From Argentina anserina (lineage: Eukaryota > Streptophyta > Magnoliopsida > Rosales > Rosaceae): DNA of 64,000 nt. A program made the translations under genes and the position numbers. The DNA lies in NCBI RefSeq assembly GCF_933775445.1, contig NC_065872.1, forward strand, positions 10,168,001-10,232,000, read 5' to 3'. The notes under the pieces are model-generated. The model worked only from the letters and a program-made list of their open reading frames with translations. It made no database searches and had not been told where the DNA came from. The stretch's first letter is position 1. Every line of letters starts with the position of its first letter. Below are positions 1 to 9,041 of this stretch, one piece after another.

Positions 1-1886
1 TATTGTAAATGATTTTGAACATGTACATCGAACACATTACATTCGTTTGAAAATCATGTTCAATTCACACATTACATCCATTTGAAAAACAAGTACACAT
101 TGATTGTAGTTTGGCTGACACTATCATCACCAAACTTAAGCACACTTATCGTTCTGTAATTGGTTGTTTATCACGTACATTTGTTGAAGCATATATGCAC
201 ATTTGTTGCATTTCCTTGTATATGGTTGGATCGGCAGAATACTAGTTAGCTTAACACGTACATCATCCTAACAATACAAAATTTCTCTATCTCTGAAAGG
301 CTATGAAATTAACAAGAACACCATGCACGCATTTGTTGCTTAATATGTAGCTTGAATCGATCTTCTCCAACCCCCACAAAGCACTTCGATCACCAATATT
401 AATAACCCGGCCAGTTACCCTTTGCCAAAGGCATAGAAGAGCCACATATCATGTTGATGAATAATTAAAAGGGACGTACATAGTCACAATGTGACAGAAA
501 GTGGCTCAACATATTGATTAGTACTCATGTTTACGTAGAGCCTTCAATCTCATTCAGTTAAAATTGGTGGATTATTTGTTCGTTTTGGGATCAAACTCAC
601 TTTTGTCCTTGACAAAAAAAAAAGAGGACAAAAGTATAATTACCATTTATCTACAAGGTGTGTTTGTGTGTGTTTATCACTTTATCTACAATTATTACCA
701 TTTATTCTTCTCTTTTTAACATGTAACAACAGCATTTCCAAGTCCTCTTCCTTATGATTATCTTTTACATGTTTGTCGATATATTTATTTACAGAGCCAA
801 ATGCAATGATGTGATGACAGTTTGTTTATGAAAAAGAAGCATCTCTAGGAACATTGATTATTGATGTAAAATGATATAATTCATTGTCATGGGATTTTCA
901 AATGCTTAGTAGCATATAAGCACGCATATAATTAGCGATTCCATAATGACAACTTAATTGCATTGTCCCTATGCACAAGAAGGAAACAACTAATTCTGTA
1001 TAACGTGGGAGAAGTAACAATCTCAATCATGAATTGTAAGTGTGTAACCTGTATAGCAGATCATGAATTCTGTCTAGGTAGATCAGACCACATAAGAGGC
1101 CTTCATAGTAGAGCAGTAGTTCAATTCCCCTATCTAGTAGTGGATTCCTTCTCGTTCGTGGTAACTAAATCCTTGTGTTTTCTTCTCAATTTTCATTAGT
1201 AATTTGTGTCCAGCTATATAAGGCCAATAAAAGTTCAAGGGGGCCTCTAATTGGAATACATACTGCATGCCCAAAATCAAATTCCAATTTCCACCAACAA
1301 TCCTCAAATGAAGTTTTTAATTTTTTAACAACAGCTGTAGATCGAGCTGCATTGAAAATAACTGTTGTGGGCTTCTATGATGGACTTGTTTGATCTCTTA
1401 GTGAAGATACTTCCAACCTAAACCCAAACTCGGTTGCACCAATTTGTAATAGTTTGCGTGCCACCCACTAATTCAGACTCACTGAGAGGCAATCTTTGTT
1501 TGCATGCCTGTCTTCATGTGTTGGAGGAGCTTCAACTACAAATTGTGACAGAATTCTCTATGTTGTTTCTGTAAATTTGGATACTCTTAATCTGTAGTCT
1601 AATCTGTTAGATGTTATCATCCCAGTGCACAAGTCACTCTCAATTCTTTCTTTCTCTTCTGTGCAATGATCTTATTCGAAGTCTTGACCCACACTCGTGA
1701 TGAAAACAAAGTTATTGATTATGGTTTGTTTGCCGAAAAAAAGAAGAAAAATTGATCTTAGTTGAATACTGGAGATTGCAGTTTACAGGCTTGATTTGTT
1801 CTGCAACCAAAAAACATGCATTACAAAGCTACAATTTTATTTCCTTTAAAGTTCAAAATAAAAGGAGTGACAAAAGAATTGCATGT
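1..1886. other. Intergenic, no gene recognised
   Basis: AT-rich DNA with scattered short open frames that lack splice-site context or any recognisable protein motif. Nothing here can be supported as a gene, RNA or complete mobile element. It lies downstream of the HKL3-type gene, which ends at 1887 on the minus strand, so its last part may hold that gene's 3' UTR. Confidence 0.5.
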
Positions 1887-4629
1887 TTATATTTCAGGTT
1901 TGGCTTCTTGTACAGGATCAGAATCCTGCATTTGGGATGTATCAGCATCCTTCATTTGTGAAGCAGCAAGATATAAAGCGCCAGTTCCTGAACCTCCATG
2001 AGAATTTTCAATAACAACATTGTCCGAAAGATTATCCCCAAGCATTTCCCAGACACCACTGTTTAGGTAATTTCTGAAGACTCGGTAGTGCTCGTAAAGT
2101 CCGCCTTCCACTGTCACTATGCTTCTCTTGTTTTCAATTCTCCCAAGCTTCTTTATGATCCCAAGAATTCCAGCACCAGCAAGACGAGCACCGCGTTCTG
2201 TGACAATATCACAAACCTCGGCAACAACTTCCCTCACCATTGGAGTAGATTTCTTGATCTAGGAATGATGAAGCATGCATATAAGTTTCAAGTAATTAAG
2301 TATTTGGCATATAGTTAAAGATCAAAACTGCTTCAACTAAAAACACCTTACCCCAAAAATTTCATTAAGTTTTTCTCCGACAACTTCACGAGTATCTGAT
2401 GTGTCTTGATGCATGGCAGCCATATCGGGTGAGCTAGAAGAAATGGCAAGTGAAATTTAATTAGTAGCTAGTTTAGCTGAAATGATTCTCTTAGATACAA
2501 AATTACAAAAGTGCTTATATATGTGCTGCATGCAGCTTTCAAAATTTGTTGCAGCATTTCAGTCACTGTTCTGTTATATTTAAGGAGGTAGCATTTAGTG
2601 AAAGTATAAGATGGTGTAAAATACTATTTTGCTTTCCATCATCTAACACAGATGGTGTGAAATTTTATAAGATATTAGTCCCCCCCCCCCCCCCCCCCCC
2701 ACAAAATCAATGCCATTAGGTTTTTGGCTAAATCCCAGTAGTATATTCTCAGTTTTGGAAGTCCACGTTCCTAATACCAATACTGCATTGACGTTATATT
2801 TTGTTCTGCACCTGAGTTGGTAAGGAGTCATAAGTTTTGAAGGCACAACACGGTGGCCAAATAATGCCGTCTCTTTTGCCATCTTCAGTAATACCCTTCT
2901 CACAACCTCTCCCAAGTACATTCCCGATACCAACTTCTCGAATCTCTGAGGTAAAACAGGATTAAAACAAGAGCAGAAGAATAGATTGTCAATTTTATAA
3001 AGCGACCTTAGAATGCAAGGGATCTCTTGCCTTACCCGGAATCCAGGATTTGAGCTTTCAGCATCGAGACAAGTATCAAAGATTGTTATTGGAAGATGAG
3101 GAGTGCTGAATTCTCCCCACTGTGTACTAATTACCTGCAAAACTAAGTAGATATACATGTTGAATGTGCTGCTCTACCGAATAAACATGTTAAATTTAGA
3201 AAATCTATGGGGAAAAATAGTGGTGATGACAAACAAATTCGTAATGCACGGCTTAGAATTTTGCATGTGTGACTTCTTATTTTCATCTCTACTACATAGA
3301 AAGTGTTGTAGTCACTAACCATCTCGCCTAACTTAGGCGACGGACCATGCCACTGCAGAGCTGCATCCGCTGGTTCAACATAAGCAGCATCTGTACCCAT
3401 CCCTAGAGTAATCGCAGCCACGCTTTCTCTGTTATAGTATCTGCCTCCAGCTAAAGTCCCTACAGTGTCATCAACCTGCTCAACATGATTATTGACATAG
3501 CTGAATCAATATGTTGCAGTGGAGTCATGCAACACCTGGAACTAATGCACATCAAAACCAAAAGGAGTTGCTTACCATTGCATAAACACTTAATTTTACT
3601 CCATGTTCCTCCAGAGCTCTATTAAAGTCATTCACCAACTTCTTTCCCAACTGATCTCATACATAACATATAAATCAACTTGAGGAAATTTCTTTTTGTT
3701 GCTTCATGAAAAATAAATTTAGAGAGGGGGTAATTTCAAATAAACTCAACTGTGCTATCCGCCGCGAAACTCTTCCATGTGATAGCGGTTCCAGAAGTGG
3801 CCACAGCTTGGTCCACTGGACATGAGATTATAAAACCCAGCTTGTTATACTTGGCTGGTTTACCCTTCATTTCACTATTTGGATGTGCTTCAACAAATTT
3901 TCCCAGCTCCACAGCAATGAAACCAAACAATTCCTAACAAGCCAGAAAAGTTCAAATGCAATCTTGTACACAAATCTATGAAGCCTATAATGCACAATCT
4001 ATTTTTGTATGTTTTTTTTTAAGATAATCAATCATATACAAATCTAGTGTACAAGAGGCATCTTATACCTTAGTACTACCGGTACCATCCAAGAGATTAG
4101 TGGGAATGTTAATCTCCTCCCTATGTACATCAGAAATGGGATCATTCTTCCCTCGAAGTCTTGCACATAAGAGCAAGAAGTTGGTCCGCCGCAGATTCAC
4201 TCCATAGTACATTCCTTCCTCATCTCTGCCATCGGATCAATAACTCAAATATCAAAACCTAACCAAAATGAACCATAAAAACCAATTTTTTGCTACCCTA
4301 GCTAGCAAAGTTCCCAAGAGATCGAGAGAGATCATACGAATTAAGTACCCAGATGGGAGTGAAGCCACATAGGAAATCAGCATATTAAGACTTGTGTTAG
4401 TTCCATTGGAAGCGATGAGGGAACTTCGCATGTCAGCAACGAAGGCATTCGCCACCAGCCATAGCTTTGGCACAGGAGTGGCGCAGTCTCTGGCGAATTT
4501 GCGTAGCATGCTCTGAGTTTCTTTCCATTGTTGCTCTCTTTTGCGCTTCTTATGCCTTACTAAGGCAGCTACGGCTGTTATTGCAGCGGCTGCGGTCAAT
4601 GCTGCTGCTGCCACCACCTCCTTCCTCAT
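1887..4629 (-). CDS. HKL3: Hexokinase-like protein, HKL3 type, probably non-catalytic
   Basis: A complete multi-exon gene, start ATG at 4629 and stop TAA at 1887. The exons read in frame across GT-AG introns; the first is 4349-4629 and the last ends at 1887. The N-terminus ([16 protein letters not shown]) is the hydrophobic anchor of plant type-B hexokinases, followed by the family block around [16 protein letters not shown]. Motifs that bind substrate in active hexokinases are altered. LDLGGTNFR reads VNLRRTNFL (both glycines lost), the WTKGF loop reads TWKSF, NDTVGTL reads DDTVGTL, GTGTNAAY reads GMGTDAAY, and NMEWG reads STQWG. The C-terminal half ([40 protein letters not shown]) is well kept. 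From memory this pattern matches Arabidopsis HKL3 (At4g37840) better than HXK1 or HKL1. The frame is intact, so I read it as a conserved non-catalytic or regulatory protein. The donor of exon 3 (GTTGAG) is weak. Confidence 0.88.
2680..2700. repeat. Poly-C tract of 21 bases in an HKL3 intron
   Basis: An uninterrupted run of 21 C on the plus strand (poly-G in the transcript) lies in the intron between the exon ending PYQL and the exon starting SSPDMAAM. Long C runs are rare in AT-rich plant introns. Length is likely to vary between alleles and is prone to sequencing error. Confidence 0.9.
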
Positions 4630-4783
4630 TTTGTCAATCTGAGGAGTACTGTGTGATCCGAATGATAATGAAGCTCTGCATTTCCCGTCTATTTTTGTGT
4701 TGTTTTTTTTTGGTGATTTGAGAGGGGAGAGTAACAGAAACCCGTTTTTTGTGCATAGAGGAACGAGTATGATGGAGGGAAAT

Positions 4784-4792
4784 AATATATAG
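4784..4792 (-). promoter_or_regulatory. Candidate TATA box of the HKL3-type gene
   Basis: The minus strand reads CTATATATT about 155 bases upstream of the ATG at 4629, with no other good TATA nearer. It directly abuts the AT-rich repeat that begins GGCTCTGTTTGATAC, so the repeat lies just upstream of the presumed core promoter. Assignment is by position only. Confidence 0.35.
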
Positions 4793-6430
4793 GCTCTGTT
4801 TGATACAGCTGAACTTATTAAAAAAGTTTATTTATGCTTATTTTTTAGAATAAGTAGCTGATAAGTAAAATAACTGAGTGTTTGGTAAACTAACTTTTAT
4901 AAGTGACTGTTTGTAGTAGAAGCCGTGATAATACTTTTGGTAAACTCAAATTCGCTTATATTTTTAATTTATCAAATGACTAATTTAGACATTTAAGATA
5001 ATTTATGATTGATAATTCATGTAGCATTTGCTATTTTGACTAATCTTGATTTTCAATAGAAATGTTTAATTTGAATATTATTTTAATATATACCATTCTT
5101 TTCTCTTGTTTTGTTTGTTTGTTCTGGTATCAAGTGTTGAATATATGGTATGCCATGTCCAAACTGCGACAACATTATAGCAAATCTATAACCAATATGA
5201 CAAGAGATACAACAAGATAAAAAAAAAACACTTCAAAATTGTCTTTTGGAAGTTAGTTCTGATCCAAATGCTAGTTGTCACTTCGGGCCGAAACTATGGG
5301 CCTTGCAAATAGGAATTCAAAGACGTGCCGAAGAAACAATATGCCGCTGTGGGAGAGTTGGAGAAAAGAGAACTCGATCATATCCTGTTGAGTGATATTA
5401 ACTCGTTCCCTTTTAATATGGTGTGATGCTTAGCCGGTTAATTCATTGGCTATGCTTTAAAAGTTGGTTTTTCGATCTCATTTGGTTCGCAGAAAGTAAG
5501 AAAACGGAATGAAGACATCATCAGTAGAGTTCGTACGCAGTTTTCATTTAGGAGTGTTAGAGAAATGATTCATTTTTCACATTTTTCTACCTAATTATGC
5601 TTAGGACATCATTAGTAGTCTGTTAATTGTATCAATTAGTATTGTCCTATTCATGCATGTCCCTTTCATTTGTGGCCTACAGCTGTTTGAATATTTGGAG
5701 CTACTCTCTTCTCTGTAACCTAGCAGATACTTTAATCAAAGAAGCTCTGCATTTTCCATTTTTTTTCCTCTTTATCTTTTTAGTACTATTCAATGCTTTT
5801 AAGGAGCAAAGATACTCTCTTATCATCAAGTTTATGCATTCGCTGCTGTATTTATTTTCACTTGTAATAGAATGAAAACTCTGAATGTCAGTACGTTTAC
5901 AGTATGAAAACTTGAAACATCCAAACTTGCAATCCATATCCGTAGCACAGTTACGCACATTTTTATCGTTTAATCTGTCAGCTGGCTTCACATTTCAATT
6001 CCCACCACGTCAAAAGGCCGATGTAGCCATCGATCAACGTCCTTATTGACAACATATATAATCCTAAAAGTAGAAATGCATGTGGATTAATTAGCGACAA
6101 ATTAATTAATTAAGGTGGTTTACAAAAGGAAATCAATTATCGAAAGTATACATCAAGTCAAATCATTTTTTTTGTCAAATTTTTTTTTTGTCAAATACAT
6201 CAAGTCAAATCAAGTGTGCTAAAAGATCATTTACTTTTCGTAAAAGGTGGTTTTGGACGTATTGACTGTCCCCCCTTATAATTATTTCTCTCATCCAATA
6301 TAGTCAAACTGCCAGGTAAATTAGGTGAAATTAGTACCTCCATATCCCACAATCCCACATAACAAATTGGAATCCAGCAAATTTTCTTCGATCTCTCCCT
6401 TTATCTCTAACACGATGATAATATTTAGGG
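4793..6430. other. Intergenic with a MITE-like AT-rich repeat
   Basis: From about 4793 to 5000 the sequence (GGCTCTGTTTGATAC, then repeats of TTTATAAGTG- and AATAAGTAGC-like words and GTGTTTGGTAAACT) looks like the widespread non-autonomous MITEs of plants. I could not place both ends or a target duplication. From 5000 to 6430 I see no coding exons or RNA genes, only low-complexity AT-rich DNA. Confidence 0.35.
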
Positions 6431-6435
6431 TTTAG

Positions 6436-6672
6436 TGTCCCGACCCGATCCGTTTTGGATATAGCTCTCACGGTTTTATTTTTGGGAGCTCAGAATCACC
6501 TTCCCAGTGGGTCACCCATACTGGAATTGCCCTGGACCAAACATGCTTAACTTCGGAGTTCTCCTCTCCTTCGAAACCGTTGAGCCCCCAAAATGCATCG
6601 TGTTAGATAGAGGTGCACATGTACATATAAGGCGCATCACCCCATCTCCGTTGGCCGATGTGGGATATTACA
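6436..6672 (-). repeat. Cassandra LTR1 (outer)
   Basis: A 237-base LTR, about 25 bases shorter than the inner copies because of a gap near its plus-strand left end. It keeps intact 5S promoter words on the minus strand: GAACTCCGAAGTTAAGC (6545-6561) and ATGGGTGACC. It shares the terminal form GATGTGGGATATTACA with LTR4, not with LTR2 and LTR3. Confidence 0.85.
6480..6600 (-). other. 5S rRNA-derived domain inside LTR1
   Basis: On the minus strand this block reads GAACTCCGAAGTTAAGC, then CATGTTTGG, then ATGGGTGACC, then CTGGGAAGGTG. These words occur in the same order and spacing as the internal promoter region (box A, intermediate element, box C) of plant 5S rRNA. It is not a functional 5S gene: the 5' third is unrelated and the stem ends do not pair. 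In Cassandra elements this block is thought to give RNA polymerase III transcription. Confidence 0.8.
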
Positions 6673-6744
6673 ATCCACCCCCTAGGAGTCCGACGCCCTC
6701 GTCGGCACACTCGCACCACACGGTAGAGTGGCTCTGATACCAAA

Positions 6745-7006
6745 TGTCACGACCCGGACCGCTCCGCCGTAACACGATATTGTCCGCTCTGGGCATAGTC
6801 CTCACGGTTTTGTTTTTGGGAGCTCAGAAGCACCTTCTGAGTGGGTCCCCCATCCTGGGATTGCCCTGGGCCAAGCATGCTTAACTTCAAAGTTCTCCTC
6901 TCCTCCGAAGCCGTTGAGCCCCCAAAAAGCCTCGTGTTAGATAGAGGTGAGCATGTACATATAAGGCGCATCACCCCCTCTCCGTTGGCCGATGTAGGAT
7001 ATTACA
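6745..7006 (-). repeat. Cassandra LTR2 (inner)
   Basis: 262 bases. Its intermediate element is damaged (AACTTTGAAG in place of AACTCCGAAG) and its box C reads GGGGGACC in place of GGGTGACC. It shares GATGTAGGATATTACA and GTGAGCATGTACAT with LTR3, which marks these two as the closest pair. Confidence 0.85.
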
Positions 7007-7081
7007 ATCCACCCCCCGCTGGGAGTCCGACGCCCTCGTCGGCACACTCGCACCACACGACAGAGTGGCTCTGATACCAAA

Positions 7082-7343
7082 TGTCACGACCCGGACCGCT
7101 CCGCCGTAACACGATATTGTCCGCTTTGGGCATAGTCCTCACAGTATTGTTTTTGGGAGCTCAGAAGCACCTTCCGAGTGGGTCCCCCATTCTGGGATTG
7201 CCCTGGGCCAAGCATGCTTAACTTCAGAGTTCTCCTCTCCTCCGAAGCCGTTGAGCCCCCAAAAAGCCTCGTGTTAGATAGAGGTGAGCATGTACATATA
7301 AGGCGCATCACCCCCTCTACGTTGGCCGATGTAGGATATTACA
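7082..7343 (-). repeat. Cassandra LTR3 (inner)
   Basis: 262 bases, nearly identical to LTR2, with the same GGGGGACC box C variant and the same terminal variant. Its intermediate element differs from the canonical form by one base. Confidence 0.85.
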
Positions 7344-7416
7344 ATCCACCCCCTTGCGAGTTCGACGCCCTCGTCGGCACACTCGCACCACACGGCAGAG
7401 TGGCTCTGATACCAAA

Positions 7417-8304
7417 TGTCACGACCTGGACCGCTCCGCCGTAACCAGTGTTCTAAATATTAGGATATATCGGTGTTATTTAGAAACCGATAGGATAAAT
7501 GTCATATCGCCTTAATATATCGGTCAACTCAAAATATCAGGTGAACATGCGATATATCGGTGGATTTTTTGTTTGACTTTTTTTTTCCGTTGACTTTTTT
7601 TTTCGGAGACTTTTTTTTTCGATGATTTTTTTGTTGACTTTTTTTGTTGACTTTTTTTCTTGTTATTATTTTTTCGGTGATTTTTTTAAGGAGACACGAT
7701 GTCGTTTTGAGGAATTTCAACGTAAATAGGCAGAAGGTGATTTATGAAGATGATTTTATCTCAGAAGATGAGGATGAAGATAATGGAGAAGATGAGTTTG
7801 ACTTTGATTCTGATGATGAGAGAGTTTTAATGCATAATCAATATCTCAATCTATCTTTTGTGCACCTATTTTTGTTCAATTAATACTTAGTAGTTAATAT
7901 TATTTGGTATATTTTGAATATTTTGAAGTATATGTTTATAAATATATTAAATTTAAATTAAAAATTAACAAAAACAATAAATCCGATATATCTCGATATA
8001 TCCCCGTTATATCCTTATTTTAAGGAACCGATACGATGCCGGTAACCGCTATTTAGACCATTGATCGTAACACGATATTGTCCGCTTTGGGCATAGCCCT
8101 CACGGTTTTATTTTTGGGAGCTCAGAAGCACATTCCCAGTGGGTCACCCAGCCTGGGATTGCCCTGGGCCAAGCATGTTTAACTTCGGAGTTCTCCTCTC
8201 CTCCGAAGACGTTGAGCCCCCAAAAAGCCTCGTGTTAGATAGAGGTGTGCATGTACATATAAGGCGCATCACCCCCTCTTCGTTGACCGATGTGGGATAT
8301 TACA
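7417..8304 (-). repeat. Cassandra LTR4 (outer), interrupted by a hAT insertion
   Basis: The LTR is split: 7417-7445 and 8072-8304 together give exactly 262 bases, the length of LTR2 and LTR3, once the insertion and one 8-base duplicate are removed. It keeps the canonical GGGTGACC box C and the terminal GATGTGGGATATTACA seen in LTR1. Confidence 0.85.
7446..8063. mobile_element. Non-autonomous hAT-like element nested in LTR4
   Basis: A 618-base insertion. It starts CAGTGTTCTAAATA and ends TATTTAGACCATTG, so the termini are inverted repeats (12 of 14 match) of hAT form. The flanks are GCCGTAAC (7438-7445) and ATCGTAAC (8064-8071), an 8-base duplication with two changes; 8 bases is the hAT signature. 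The exact restoration of a 262-base LTR supports the borders. Inside is a short open frame with an acidic tail (about 7705-7830, rich in D and E) that may be a relic of a transposase or captured exon. No hAT dimerisation domain can be recognised. Confidence 0.75.
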
Positions 8305-8309
8305 TTTAG

Positions 8310-9041
8310 AACTTATGATGTTACTATCGTTCTTAAAAAATACGTACTAGCTACCTCGTTGACATCGTAATACTATGAACTATACTAAAACAAGATTGCC
8401 AAATAGTGCTGTCAACCCTTTGTTTGTCTTGGTGAATTTTATTTGCTCTTTGAATAATTGATTAATTGAGTAGCTTCTGCTAATTAATCTATAATTATAT
8501 AAACACCGACCAATAATTAGATCCATTTTGGGTCAAAAGTCCAACAGAGTCCCAAGAACTCGGTAGGAGAGAGCTAATGAAATTTTCAAAAGGCAAGCAA
8601 CGCAGTAATATATCTAATGAACACGTATGTAGGTATGACTTTGACCATTATCTATGTATGAGCAGACGCCGTCCACTTTGGTCGGTGTTTTTGTTGCTTC
8701 GATCATAAGTGCAGTGGCTTCTGCATAATCTCCTTCAAATTGATTGCTCTAGTCTTTAGAACCCATCTATTATCGTCGTCATTCACATCAAAGAACTTCT
8801 CTTTTGGAACAACACATATAGACAGATACATTGTTCTTCCTTTCTATATGCGAAAATTGGAGTGATGAACTAATACACACAACGAACTAGATTAAACATA
8901 TGGAATCTTGACAAGGGGTTGTGTTTTTGAACATAAGTTGGTGAGGGCTAGCTAGCCCTAGCCCGCTTCTCTAGATTATAAGTTAAAGATTGAGCTTGGG
9001 GTCTACTCCGATATGTCCCATGTCCAAATTGTTTTTTTTTT
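8310..9041. other. Intergenic, nothing recognised
   Basis: AT-rich sequence between the Cassandra array and the first solo LTR, ending in a T-run that supplies the target site of that LTR. No exon-like stretch, RNA gene or repeat structure was seen. Confidence 0.5.

Larger units (their letters stand above)
6436..8304 (-). mobile_element. Cassandra-type TRIM retrotransposon, tandem form with four LTRs
   Basis: The order is LTR1 6436-6672, internal 6673-6744, LTR2 6745-7006, internal 7007-7081, LTR3 7082-7343, internal 7344-7416, LTR4 7417-8304 (interrupted). Read on the minus strand each LTR runs TGTAATATCC to GTGACA. Each internal domain is only 72-75 bases. It begins with TGGTATCAGAGCC, the primer-binding site complementary to the initiator tRNA-Met 3' end, and ends with a purine tract GGGGGTGGAT. 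Each LTR contains a 5S rRNA-like block, the hallmark of Cassandra. The whole array is flanked by TTTAG at 6431-6435 and at 8305-8309, so it sits in one insertion site. No protein is encoded, as expected for a TRIM; movement would need enzymes from another element. Confidence 0.9.

Noticed and set aside
7644..7883. Acidic 79-codon frame as a real gene
   Set aside because: Lies wholly inside the 618-base hAT-like insertion, with no splice partners; at most a relic of transposase or captured exon.
6480..8290. A cluster of functional 5S rRNA genes
   Set aside because: Only the internal promoter part resembles 5S rRNA; primer-binding site, purine tract and 5-base duplication show an LTR element.
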